Positions 44,938 to 53,665 of a stretch of 64,000 bases of DNA are shown piece by piece. Source of the stretch: Paracoccaceae bacterium (lineage in GTDB: Bacteria > Pseudomonadota > Alphaproteobacteria > Rhodobacterales > Rhodobacteraceae); contig JAIXZW010000012.1 of NCBI GenBank assembly GCA_027489375.1, positions 186,001-250,000 on the forward strand, in the 5' to 3' direction. The position numbers were made by a program, and so were the translations under genes. The notes under the pieces were generated by a model, which saw only the letters and a program-made list of their open reading frames with translations, was not told where the DNA came from and made no database searches. The number at the start of each line of letters is the position of its first letter. Position 1 is the stretch's first letter.

Positions 44938-47900
44938 ATGACAGCATCCCGCATCCTCCTCGGTGGCGCGCCCGAAGGCTTCGACGCCCGCCTGCTTGCC
45001 CGCGAACTCGAAAAGGGTGCGCCCAAGCCCGTCATCCACATCGCCCGCGACGACAAACGGGCCGAGGCGATGCGCGCCGCCCTCGCCGTCATGGCGCCCG
45101 AGGCCGTGGTGCTCGACTTCCCCGCTTGGGATTGCCTGCCCTACGACCGCGTCTCGCCCAACCCCGAAATCTCGGCCCGCCGCATGGCCACCTTGGCGCT
45201 GCTGGCCGAGGGGGTGAAAGGCCCCTTCGTCCTCCTCACCACGCTTTCCGCCGCAACCCAGCGCATCCCCGCCCGCGCCGTGATCCGCGACGCCGCCTTT
45301 TCCGCCCGCGTGGGCGACAGGGTGGACGAGGCGCGGCTCAAATCCTTCCTCACCCGCATGGGCTTTTCGCCCGCCTCCACCGTGGCCGAACCGGGGGACT
45401 ATGCTTTGCGCGGCGGCATCATCGACATCTGGCCGCCGGGAAGCCGCAGCCCGATCCGGCTCGACTTCTTCGGCGACGTGCTTGACGGCGCGCGCCGCTT
45501 CGACCCCGAAACCCAGCGCACGACCGAAAAGCTTTCCGCCATAGACTTCGCCCCCATGTCCGAAGTCATTCTGGACGAGGCCGCGATCACCCGCTTCCGC
45601 CAGAGCTACCGCATCGAATTCGGCGCGGCAGGCACCGACGACCCGCTGTATGAAGCGGTTTCGGCTGGCCGCAAGCATCAGGGGATGGAGCATTGGCTCC
45701 CCTTCTTCCACGACCGGCTCGAAACGCTGTTCGATTACCTTCCCGATGCCACCGTCATGCTCGACGACCAGATCACCCCTGTGCGGCTGTCGCGCTGGGA
45801 GGGGATCGAAGACCAGTATGACGCGCGGCGCGAGGCGATGGGGGCAAAGGGCCGTCTCGACACGGTCTACAAACCCTGCGCCCCCGCACTGCTCTATCTC
45901 GACGATGCAGCGTGGGAGGCGGCGGTTGCCCCCCACCGCCTGATCCAGCTTTCCCCCAACCCGCAAGCCCCCGGTCCCGGCGTGCTCGACGCGGGCGGAC
46001 GCATGGGCCGCAATTTCGCACCAGAACGCCAGCAGGAAAACGTCAGCCTTTTCGGTGCCTTGGCCGATCATGTGAAAGCTTTGCTGCAAGAGCGTAACGT
46101 CGTCATCGCCTCATGGTCCGAAGGCGCACGCGAACGGCTTGAGAACCTGCTTCAGGATGAGGGGATAAAGGGCCACCACGCCAAGGATTTCCGTGAAGTT
46201 CCCGAAGGCAGGGGTTCGCTCCACCTCATGGTCTGGGCGCTGGATGCGGGCTTTACCGCCCCGAACCTTGCGGTCATTTCCGAACAGGACATCCTCGGCG
46301 ACCGCCTCGTCGGCAAACCCAAACGCCGCCGCAAGGCCGAGAATTTCCTGCGCGAGGTCGACACCCTCACCCCCGGCGATCTCGTCGTCCACGTCGAACA
46401 CGGGGTCGGGCGCTACCTCGGCTTGGAAACCATCACCGCCCTCGGCGCACCCCATGCCTGCGTCTCGCTGGAATATGCCGAAGGGGCGAAGCTCTACCTC
46501 CCCGTTGAAAACATCGAACTCCTCTCGCGCTACGGCCACGAGGAAGGGTTGCTCGACCGCCTCGGCGGCGGCGCATGGCAGGCGAAAAAGGCGAAACTCA
46601 AGGAACGCATCCGCGAAATCGCCGACCGGCTCATGCGCATCGCCGCCGAACGCGCCCTGCGCCACGCCCCCATCCTCGAGGCCCCGCACAGCATGTGGGA
46701 GGCCTTCGCCGCCCGCTTCCCCTATACCGAAACCGACGACCAGCTTTCCGCCATCGCCGACGTGGTGGCCGATCTCGAATCCGGCCGCCCGATGGACCGC
46801 CTGATCGTCGGCGACGTGGGCTTCGGCAAGACCGAGGTGGCGATGCGCGCGGCCTTCGTCGCGGCCCTCGCGGGGATGCAGGTCGCCGTGATCTGCCCCA
46901 CCACACTCCTCGCCCGCCAGCATTACCGCAGCTTCGCCGAACGCTTCCGCGGCTTTCCGATCAGCGTCAAACCGCTCTCGCGCTTCGTCTCGGCGAAGGA
47001 CGCGAAAGCCACCCGTGAAGGCTTGGCAAATGGCACCGTCGACATCTGCGTCGGCACCCATGCCCTGCTGGCCAAGGATATCCGCTTCAAATCCCTGGGC
47101 CTGCTCATCATCGACGAGGAACAGCACTTCGGCGTGTCCCACAAGGAACGCCTGAAAGAGATGCGCTCCGAAATCCACGTCCTGACCCTCACCGCCACGC
47201 CGATCCCGCGCACCCTGCAACTCTCGCTCACCGGCGTGCGGGACCTCTCGATCATCGCCACCCCGCCCGTCGACCGCCTCGCAATCCGCACTTACGTCAG
47301 CGAATTCGACAGCATCACCCTGCGCGAGGCTCTCTTGCGCGAACGCTATCGCGGCGGCCAATCCTTCATCGTCGTCCCCCGCATCGCCGACCTGCCCGAG
47401 ATCGAGGATTTCCTGCGCACCCACGTTCCCGAATGCAGCTACGTCATCGCCCACGGCCAGCTTGCCGCAGGCGACCTCGACGAGCGGATGAACGAATTCT
47501 ACGACGGCAAATATGACGTGCTGCTCTCGACGACCATCGTGGAAAGCGGTCTCGACATCCCCACCGCCAACACCATGATCATCCACCGCGCCGACATGTT
47601 CGGCCTGAGCCAGCTTTACCAGATCCGTGGCCGCGTCGGCCGTTCCAAGACCCGCGCCTATTGCTTCCTCACCACCAAACCCCGCGCGCCACTGACCCCG
47701 CAGGCCATGAAACGCCTGCGCCTCCTCGGCGGTCTCGACAGCCTCGGCGCGGGCTTCAACCTCGCCTCGCACGACCTCGACCTGCGCGGGGCAGGGAATT
47801 TGCTGGGCGAGGAACAGTCCGGCCATATCAAGGAAGTCGGCTACGAGCTTTACCAACAGATGCTCGAGGACACGATCGCCAAGATCAAATCCGGCGAACT

Positions 47901-48387
47901 CTCCGGCCTCACCCCGCTCGACGACCAATGGGCGCCGCAGATCAACCTCGGCGTCCCCGTCCTGATCCCCGAAGATTACGTGACCGACCTCGACGTGCGC
48001 CTCGGCCTCTACCGCCGCCTCTCGTCCCTGCAGACCAAGGTCGAACTCGAAGGCTTCGCCGCCGAACTGATCGACCGCTTCGGCGCGCTTCCGAAAGAGG
48101 TGAACACCCTTCTGCTGATCGTGCGCATCAAATCCATGTGCAAACGCGCGGGCATCAGCCGCCTCGACGCAGGGCCGAAGGGCGCGACCGTGCAATTCCA
48201 CAACGACAAATTCGCCAACCCCGCAGGGCTGGTCGATTTCATCAAATCCGATCCGGCGGCGAAAGTTTCGGGCAACAAGATCGTCATGCTGCGCGACTGG
48301 AAGACGGAATCCGACCGCATCAAGGGCGCCTTCGCCATCGCCCGCGATCTTGCGGAAAAGGTGGTCAGGCCCAAGGAAAAGGCCTGA
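44938..48387 (+). CDS. mfd: Transcription-repair coupling factor Mfd
   Basis: An 1149-residue translocase that removes stalled RNA polymerase and recruits UvrA. Layout: UvrB-like N-terminal region (1-320), polymerase-binding CarD/RID-like domain (about 475-545, LTPGDLVVHVEHGVGRYLGLE), helicase core with GDVGFGKTEVAMRAAF, DEEQHFG, LTATPIPRTLQLS and QIRGRVGRS, and the C-terminal D7 domain. Complete. The start at 44938 follows AGGCGCC, and the frame extends back through the previous gene. Confidence 0.96.
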   Translation: MTASRILLGGAPEGFDARLLARELEKGAPKPVIHIARDDKRAEAMRAALAVMAPEAVVLDFPAWDCLPYDRVSPNPEISARRMATLALLAEGVKGPFVLLTTLSAATQRIPARAVIRDAAFSARVGDRVDEARLKSFLTRMGFSPASTVAEPGDYALRGGIIDIWPPGSRSPIRLDFFGDVLDGARRFDPETQRTTEKLSAIDFAPMSEVILDEAAITRFRQSYRIEFGAAGTDDPLYEAVSAGRKHQGMEHWLPFFHDRLETLFDYLPDATVMLDDQITPVRLSRWEGIEDQYDARREAMGAKGRLDTVYKPCAPALLYLDDAAWEAAVAPHRLIQLSPNPQAPGPGVLDAGGRMGRNFAPERQQENVSLFGALADHVKALLQERNVVIASWSEGARERLENLLQDEGIKGHHAKDFREVPEGRGSLHLMVWALDAGFTAPNLAVISEQDILGDRLVGKPKRRRKAENFLREVDTLTPGDLVVHVEHGVGRYLGLETITALGAPHACVSLEYAEGAKLYLPVENIELLSRYGHEEGLLDRLGGGAWQAKKAKLKERIREIADRLMRIAAERALRHAPILEAPHSMWEAFAARFPYTETDDQLSAIADVVADLESGRPMDRLIVGDVGFGKTEVAMRAAFVAALAGMQVAVICPTTLLARQHYRSFAERFRGFPISVKPLSRFVSAKDAKATREGLANGTVDICVGTHALLAKDIRFKSLGLLIIDEEQHFGVSHKERLKEMRSEIHVLTLTATPIPRTLQLSLTGVRDLSIIATPPVDRLAIRTYVSEFDSITLREALLRERYRGGQSFIVVPRIADLPEIEDFLRTHVPECSYVIAHGQLAAGDLDERMNEFYDGKYDVLLSTTIVESGLDIPTANTMIIHRADMFGLSQLYQIRGRVGRSKTRAYCFLTTKPRAPLTPQAMKRLRLLGGLDSLGAGFNLASHDLDLRGAGNLLGEEQSGHIKEVGYELYQQMLEDTIAKIKSGELSGLTPLDDQWAPQINLGVPVLIPEDYVTDLDVRLGLYRRLSSLQTKVELEGFAAELIDRFGALPKEVNTLLLIVRIKSMCKRAGISRLDAGPKGATVQFHNDKFANPAGLVDFIKSDPAAKVSGNKIVMLRDWKTESDRIKGAFAIARDLAEKVVRPKEKA

Positions 48388-48396
48388 CCCGCAGCC

Positions 48397-49617
48397 TCAG
48401 CGTTTCGGCAGAACCCGCATCAGCCCAAGACTGGCCAGCCCGAAGCACAGCACCCCCAGCATCAGAGGCAGGGGCGATCCGTCAAAGGCCAACCCCACCG
48501 GCACCGCCAGCACCACCGACAGCACCGTCGAAATCGCCCCGATCACGCTGGACGCCATCCCCGCCTGATGCCCCACCGGCTCCATCGCCAGCGCATTGAG
48601 GTTCCCCATCGTCAGCCCCGTGACGAAAAAGACCGAAATCGTCCAGACCAGATGCGCCCAGAACCCTGCCGCCTCGGACCACAGCCCCAGCGCCCAGGCC
48701 GCCGACATCGCGGCGGTAAAGACGGTATGGGCCAGCAACGCCCGCCCGATCATGGCCCGCATCCCGATCCGCATCACCAGACGCGCATTCAGGAAGGAAG
48801 CCGAAGCGGAACAGAGCGCGATCACCGCGAACCAGACCGGAAACTCCGCGCCCCGCCCGAAGGTCACGTCGAAAATCGGCTGCGTGGCCGACAGCGTGGC
48901 GAACAACCCGCCAAGTAACAGCGTCTGCATCGCGGTCGACACGACCACCACCCGATGCGACAGCACCACCTTCAGCGCTTCCCACAGCGCCGCCGCCTGC
49001 AAGGGGCGGCGATCCTCGGGGTGGATCGTCTCGGCCTGCCGCAGCCCGATCCAGAGGCAGGACACCAGCGAAAAGACAAGGAAGGCAAGGAACACCGCCC
49101 GCCACCCCGCCACCGCGATGATCCCCGCCCCGATAAAGGGCGCAACCGCAGGCACCAGCATGAAGACCATCATGGCGAATGACATGATCCGCGCCATCTC
49201 GCGCCCCTTGTGCAGGTCACGCACCAGCGCCAGCGACACCACGCGCGGCCCCGCCGCCCCCAAGCCCTGCACCGCCCGCGCAAGCAGCACGGTCTCGAGG
49301 CTCGGCGCGAAATAGGCCGCAACCGCCGCCCCGCAATATAGCGCCGCCCCCGCCATGATCACGGGCTTGCGGCCAAAGGTATCCGACAGCGGTCCCGCAA
49401 ACAGCGTCCCCAAGCCCATGCCGAAAACGAAAGAGGTCAGGATCAACTGCGCCGCATTCGGCGCATCCGGCGTCAACTCCTGCGCGATCTGGGGCAGGGC
49501 GGGCAGCATGGAGTCGATGGAAAAGGCGATGGTGGCGAAAAGCATCGCGATCATCGCGATGAATTCCCCTTGGCCAAGGCGCGGAATGGCGGGGCGGGAT
49601 GCGGAAAGGTCGGTCAT
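48397..49617 (-). CDS. Bcr/CflA family drug-resistance MFS transporter
   Basis: A 406-residue transporter with 12 membrane segments. FAGPLSDTFGRKPVIMAG is the MFS loop 2-3 motif, and AVQGLGAAGPRVVSLALVRDLHKG is the Bcr/CflA antiporter motif. It would export drugs or metabolites by proton antiport. The start at 49617 is favoured over an ATG 15 codons upstream. Converges with mfd. An intergenic repeat (copy B) separates it from the frnE-like gene upstream. Confidence 0.88.
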   Translation of the reverse strand: MTDLSASRPAIPRLGQGEFIAMIAMLFATIAFSIDSMLPALPQIAQELTPDAPNAAQLILTSFVFGMGLGTLFAGPLSDTFGRKPVIMAGAALYCGAAVAAYFAPSLETVLLARAVQGLGAAGPRVVSLALVRDLHKGREMARIMSFAMMVFMLVPAVAPFIGAGIIAVAGWRAVFLAFLVFSLVSCLWIGLRQAETIHPEDRRPLQAAALWEALKVVLSHRVVVVSTAMQTLLLGGLFATLSATQPIFDVTFGRGAEFPVWFAVIALCSASASFLNARLVMRIGMRAMIGRALLAHTVFTAAMSAAWALGLWSEAAGFWAHLVWTISVFFVTGLTMGNLNALAMEPVGHQAGMASSVIGAISTVLSVVLAVPVGLAFDGSPLPLMLGVLCFGLASLGLMRVLPKR

Positions 49618-49700
49618 CCGGCGCCAATAGCACGCCCGCCCCTCGGGTTCCATGCGCGGCAATGCACAGACACCCCGCCGCCCGCGCCCAAACCTTGCCC

Positions 49701-49785
49701 GCTTCCTCTTGCCCCAAATATCCTCGGGGGGAGGCTCGCTTGCGAGCCGTGGGGGGCAGACAGCCCCCCTCTGCCCGCAGCCTCA
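49701..49785 (-). repeat. Intergenic repeat, copy B: hairpins plus GGATATTTGG motif
   Basis: Read on the minus strand: GGGGGGCTGTCTGCCCCCC hairpin (49775-49755), a GGCTCGC/GCGAGCC hairpin, then CCCCCGAGGATATTTGGGGC and CAAGAGGAAG. The last 29 bp match copy A exactly. It begins at the end of the FrnE-like gene, so it too is immediately downstream of a gene and in the same direction. Confidence 0.75.
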
Positions 49786-50421
49786 GGCGCTGCCCTTTGC
49801 CGCCAGTTCGTCGATGACACCCTGCCACAGATGCACGGGCTGCGCACCCGACACGACATATTGCTGCGCGATCAGAAAGGTCGGCACGGCCGAGACACCC
49901 TTCTTGCGTGCATCCTCGTCCCGCGCCCGCAAATCATCGACATCGGCATCGGTGGCCAGCAACCGCGCCACGGCGGCGGCGTCCATCCCGACATCCCCCG
50001 CCAACCGCGCCAGCGTGGCATGGTCGCCCACATCCTCGCCCTCGCGCCAATGCGCGCGGAACAGGCGCGAGACCATGGCCGTCTGCTTCCCCTCGATCCC
50101 CGCCCAGTGGATCAACCGATGCGCATCAAGCGTGTTGGGCAGATGCGTGACCTTTTCGATCTCCATCTCGGCCCCCGCCTCTTTCGCGGCCTTGGCCACG
50201 TTCTGCATCATCGCCAGCGCCCGCTCGCGCCCGCCGAATTTCGCCGCCAGATACTCCACATGCCCCGCACCCTCTTTCGGCATGTCGGGCATCAGCTGGA
50301 ACGGATGCCATTCGATGCGGAACGGGTGGTCCGCACGGCTTTCCAGCGCGCGGTCCAGATGGGTCTTGCCGATGTAGCACCACGGGCAGACGATGTCGGA
50401 GAAGATATCAAGGCGGATCAC
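49783..50421 (-). CDS. DsbA-family thioredoxin-fold protein, FrnE-like
   Basis: A 212-residue cytosolic DsbA-fold protein. The active site CPWC is at 12-15 (FSDIVCPWCYIGKTHLDRAL), and the cis-Pro region is VSAVPTFLIAQQYVVSGAQP. FrnE proteins are disulfide oxidoreductases or isomerases. No signal peptide. The start overlaps the stop of the acyl-CoA synthetase gene by 4 bp. Confidence 0.9.
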   Translation of the reverse strand: MIRLDIFSDIVCPWCYIGKTHLDRALESRADHPFRIEWHPFQLMPDMPKEGAGHVEYLAAKFGGRERALAMMQNVAKAAKEAGAEMEIEKVTHLPNTLDAHRLIHWAGIEGKQTAMVSRLFRAHWREGEDVGDHATLARLAGDVGMDAAAVARLLATDADVDDLRARDEDARKKGVSAVPTFLIAQQYVVSGAQPVHLWQGVIDELAAKGSA

Positions 50422-51893
50422 GGCTTGCCCCTTTCGGCATAAAGCACCGCAAGGGCGCGTCGGTTCAGCTTGTTGTTGGCGTTGCGGGGCAGGGCGTCAA
50501 GCCGCAGCCAGAACCGTGGCTGTTTCCAGCGCGCCAGCCGGTCTTCGGCACGGGCCTGCAAATTGGCCTCGGACGCATCGCCGACATAAAAGCCGCCGAT
50601 CACCCGCACGCCCGCCTTCACCTCGACTTCCGTGACCGCCACTTCGGCCAGCCCCGCGAAAGCCGCCTCCACTTCCAAGGGCGAGACACGGTAGCCCCCC
50701 GCATTCATCATCTCGTCGGCACGGCCCAGATAGGTGATCGCCCCGTCCTCCGCGCGGCGCACCAGATCGCCGGTCACGAACCACTCGCCGCGATACCGCG
50801 CCGCGGTCGCCGCATCGTCACCCAGATAGCCCAGCATCAGACCGGGGTCCGAGCGGTGGATCGCCAAAACCCCCTCGCCCTCGACGGCATCCAGCACCGT
50901 CACCCGCCGCCCCTCCTGCGCATAGGCCGCCCCCTCCGGCGCGGGGCGCAGGGGCGAAGCGGAAATGAAGGTCGAACATTCCGACATGCCAAGCGCCTCG
51001 TAGACGCCGGTTCCCGTCTTCTCGCGCCACTCCCGCGCCAGTGCCACGGGCATCGCCTCGCCCGCCACCAGCGCATGGCGCAGCTTGGGCAGGGGCGGCA
51101 GGGGGGCGCGCAACATCTGCCGCACCACCCCCGGCGCGGCGGCGAAGATCGTCGCATCGAAGCGCTTCAGAAGCAGCGGCATGGCCTCCACCGCCACCCC
51201 CGCCGCAGGCACCAGCGCGGTCGCCCCCAGCGTCCACGGGTCCATCAGCCCCGTGCCCAGCGTATAGGTCCAGTTCATCGCCCCCGCATGCAGCAGCCGG
51301 TCGCTTTCCCCAAGACCCTCCCAGCCCTGATGCATCATCCCCCGCGCCCAGATCGCCCGATGCGCATGGCCCACCGCCATCGCCCGCCCGCTCGTCCCGC
51401 TGGTGAACACGGCATAGGCCAGCCGCTCGGGATCGCCCATCGCCCAGTCGCAGGGCGGCAGTGCCTCCCACTTCGCCACCTGATCCGCCATCACGACGGG
51501 GCAGGGCAGCGGGTCGGGCAGGGCCACGCCCGCGTCCGCCACGATCAGCTTCGGCCCCACCACCGCCGCCATCCGCCCGATCTCGGCGACCGTCAGCGCC
51601 GCATTGGTCGGCACCGGCACCAGCCCCGCGGCAATCGCGCCAAGGAACAGCACCGGAAAGGCCACACCATTCCCGAGCCGCATCAGCACGCGGTCCCCCG
51701 GTTCCAACCCCAGCGCCAGCAATCCCGCGCCACAGCCGCGCACCGCCGCTTCCAGCCGCGCATAGCTCCACCGCTCCGCCCCCGTGGGCTTCAGGATTTG
51801 CAGCGCCGACTTGTCGGGCAGCCGCGCGGCGCTCGCCTCCAGCACGTGGCGGGCAAGGTTGAACGGGGCGGGGCAGGGCGGCCAGATATCCAT
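50418..51893 (-). CDS. AMP-dependent acyl-CoA synthetase/ligase
   Basis: A 491-residue ANL-family enzyme activating a carboxylic acid through an acyl-AMP. Motifs: VFTSGTSGRAMAVGHAHRAI (P-loop; the usual final Lys position reads AMAV rather than PKGV), EALGMSECSTFIS, GEWFVTGDLVRRAEDG, and a C-terminal catalytic Lys in NANNKLNRRAL. Resembles benzoate/4-hydroxybenzoate or short-chain ligases. The substrate is not readable. Co-transcribed with the FrnE-like gene, divergent from the XRE-cupin gene. Confidence 0.85.
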   Translation of the reverse strand: MDIWPPCPAPFNLARHVLEASAARLPDKSALQILKPTGAERWSYARLEAAVRGCGAGLLALGLEPGDRVLMRLGNGVAFPVLFLGAIAAGLVPVPTNAALTVAEIGRMAAVVGPKLIVADAGVALPDPLPCPVVMADQVAKWEALPPCDWAMGDPERLAYAVFTSGTSGRAMAVGHAHRAIWARGMMHQGWEGLGESDRLLHAGAMNWTYTLGTGLMDPWTLGATALVPAAGVAVEAMPLLLKRFDATIFAAAPGVVRQMLRAPLPPLPKLRHALVAGEAMPVALAREWREKTGTGVYEALGMSECSTFISASPLRPAPEGAAYAQEGRRVTVLDAVEGEGVLAIHRSDPGLMLGYLGDDAATAARYRGEWFVTGDLVRRAEDGAITYLGRADEMMNAGGYRVSPLEVEAAFAGLAEVAVTEVEVKAGVRVIGGFYVGDASEANLQARAEDRLARWKQPRFWLRLDALPRNANNKLNRRALAVLYAERGKP

Positions 51894-51957
51894 GCCCGCA
51901 TTTCTAACCCCGCGCAGCACGGTTGCAAGGCAGAGCACTCCCCTGTAAGCGCAATGC

Positions 51958-52581
51958 ATGGCTGGTAGCGATCCACGATCTATGATCCGCATCGCGCGGG
52001 AAAGCGGCGACGACATCCCCGTCGCGCCGCTGAACCTCGGCGAACGGGTGCGCGAGTTGCGCAAGGCGCGCGGCTGGACGCTGGAACAGGCCGCAGGGCA
52101 GGCGGGTCTTGCCCGCTCCACCCTGTCCAAGATCGAAAACGGCCAGATGTCGCCCACCTACGAGGCGCTGAAGAAACTCGCCGAAGGGCTTTCGATCTCG
52201 GTCCCCCAGCTTTTCACCCCGCCCTCCAAGACGCAGGTCTCGGGCCGCATGACCACGACCAAGGCGGGCGAGGGGCAGCGGCACGCCACCGCGACCTACG
52301 AACACGAACTGCTCGCCGCCCATATGACACGCAAGCAGATGCTGCCGTACCGCGCCCGCATCCGCGCCCGCGATGTCGCGGAATTCGACGGATGGGTCCG
52401 CCATGATGGCGAGGAATTCCTTTACGTCCTGACCGGCGTGATCCGGCTCTACACCGAATTCTACGAACCCGTCGACCTGCGCCGTGGCGACAGCGCCTAT
52501 TACGACGCGAGCATGGGCCACAACGTCATCAGCCTGTCGGACGAGGACGCGACCATCCTCTGGGTCACATCTCTGGTTTAG
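51958..52581 (+). CDS. XRE-cupin transcriptional regulator
   Basis: A 207-residue regulator with an N-terminal helix-turn-helix (LGERVRELRKARGWTLEQAAGQAGLARSTLSKIENGQMSPTYEALKKLAEGL, about residues 27-78) and a C-terminal cupin that should sense a small ligand (about 135-200; HDGEEFLYVLTGVIRLYTEFYEPVDLRRGDSAYYDASMGHNV). The start is 51958 or 51982; neither has a clear ribosome site. Divergent from the acyl-CoA ligase gene, which it may control. Confidence 0.88.
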   Translation: MAGSDPRSMIRIARESGDDIPVAPLNLGERVRELRKARGWTLEQAAGQAGLARSTLSKIENGQMSPTYEALKKLAEGLSISVPQLFTPPSKTQVSGRMTTTKAGEGQRHATATYEHELLAAHMTRKQMLPYRARIRARDVAEFDGWVRHDGEEFLYVLTGVIRLYTEFYEPVDLRRGDSAYYDASMGHNVISLSDEDATILWVTSLV

Positions 52582-52920
52582 ATGGGGCTGGTCTGGACCG
52601 GCGTTCCGGCAGGCTCCGCATCATCCGCGTCATCCGCATCGCCGCTGGCCCGCCTCGGCGCATAAGGTGCAGACCTGCGCGCAGGACAGCGCCTCTTCCG
52701 GCGCCGCGATCAGAAGCTTTGCGGCATGGCCCCGCACATCGCGGGGGGTGCGATGATCTCTTCGGCGCGCATCGGGCGGTCCCCTCTCGCCATGCCCTTG
52801 CCACCGCGACCCGCCGTGCCGTGGTCCAGCCCCTCAATTTTGGCTGCACCCCTGCCCGAAGCCTGCCCGTCCCGTCGAAAGAATGGCTGGATTCCCGGGC
52901 CGCTTCGGCGCAATTTCGGG
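52582..52920. other. Intergenic region between the XRE-cupin and membrane-protein genes
   Basis: A 339-bp stretch. Apart from the broken minus-strand small ORF, I see no gene with family resemblance. A plus-strand frame through it joins the next gene but its first 65 residues are Pro/Ser/Arg-rich and look non-coding. Confidence 0.4.
52630..52772 (-). pseudogene. Possible frameshifted small Cys-rich protein gene
   Basis: On the minus strand an ATG at 52772 has a good ribosome site (GAGAGGGG, 7 bp ahead) but stops after 20 codons. The frame shifts at a run of six C near 52749-52754. If one more C were there, a continuous 47-residue protein results: MRAEEIIAPPRD, then RGHAAKLLIAAPEEALSCAQ, then VCTLCAEAGQRRCG, with a CxxxCxxC cluster. 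It could be a recent pseudogene, a homopolymer sequencing error or a slippery site. No family was recognised. Confidence 0.4.
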
Positions 52921-53505
52921 ATGTCCGTCTCGAAAGTATGCCCTGTGTCGCGCTACGCCTCCCGCTACCTTGTCCCGATGCTGCTGGTGACGGCGGCCTA
53001 CATGGCTGCAATGCTCGTGACCTTCGAAGTGCTGATGCCGCTGCAACTCGAATTCCTGCCCGCCTTTCCGAACCATGCCAGCATCCTTTTCCTGCCGCAC
53101 GGGGTGCGTGTCCTGTCCGCGTGGCTCTACCGCTGGCGTTCGGTCGTGCTGCTCATGCCCGGGTCGTTCCTTGGTCACGCCTATCTCGAAGGCGGACGCA
53201 TGCATTACACCTTTGACGAATTCCTCGCCGCCTCGGCGGGTCTCGTCTGCGCGGTGCTCGTGCTGGAACTGCTCGCCCGCATCGGCACCGATGTCTATCC
53301 GGCCAAGGGCAAGCGGGTGCATTGGCTGGAACTGGTGCTTGCGGGTGCTCTCGCCTCGATCATCAACGGCATCGGCACGGGCGTGTTCTACGGCAACGAC
53401 GCCATGACCATCTCGGCGCGTTTCCTCGGCGATGTGACGGGTGTGACCGTTTCGCTCTTCCTGCTCGTGCTGCTCATCCGGCTGTTGGAACGGCGGCGCG
53501 CATAG
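52921..53505 (+). CDS. Integral membrane protein, MASE-like, unknown function
   Basis: A 194-residue membrane protein with about five hydrophobic segments: YLVPMLLVTAAYMAAMLVTFEVL, SAWLYRWRSVVLLMPGSFLG, FLAASAGLVCAVLVLELLARIG, LELVLAGALASIINGIGTGVF and TVSLFLLVLLIRLL. FLPAFPNHASILFLPHGVRVL between segments 1 and 2 is reminiscent of MASE-type sensor domains. There is no output domain. The start is uncertain; 52921 gives a compact protein. Confidence 0.6.
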   Translation: MSVSKVCPVSRYASRYLVPMLLVTAAYMAAMLVTFEVLMPLQLEFLPAFPNHASILFLPHGVRVLSAWLYRWRSVVLLMPGSFLGHAYLEGGRMHYTFDEFLAASAGLVCAVLVLELLARIGTDVYPAKGKRVHWLELVLAGALASIINGIGTGVFYGNDAMTISARFLGDVTGVTVSLFLLVLLIRLLERRRA

Positions 53506-53535
53506 GGCCGGGCGTCAAAGCCCGGCCCCTTGTCC

Positions 53536-53658
53536 TCAACGGCTGAACCAGCCCTGAACCGTGTTCGCTCCGGCAGAGATATCCTGCCCCGCACCAGACA
53601 CCGTGTTGCACCCCGCAAGGAGGAACCCCACCACACCCAAGATCATCAGCTTGCGCAT
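53536..53658 (-). CDS. Entericidin-like small lipoprotein
   Basis: A 40-residue lipoprotein of the entericidin EcnA/B type. MRKLMILGVVGFLLAGC is the signal and lipobox with Cys17; the mature part NTVSGAGQDISAGANTVQGWF matches the family pattern. The start has GAGGG a few bases ahead. It is 7 bp downstream of the peptide-binding-protein gene on the same strand. Confidence 0.85.
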   Translation of the reverse strand: MRKLMILGVVGFLLAGCNTVSGAGQDISAGANTVQGWFSR

Positions 53659-53665
53659 CACGCCC

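Noticed and set aside
46111..48201. A 696-codon minus-strand frame opposite mfd
   Set aside because: Antisense shadow of mfd, same reasons.
52726..52920. N-terminal extension of the membrane protein gene from 52726
   Set aside because: The added 65 residues are Pro/Ser/Arg-rich without a membrane or domain pattern and run antisense to the candidate small ORF.
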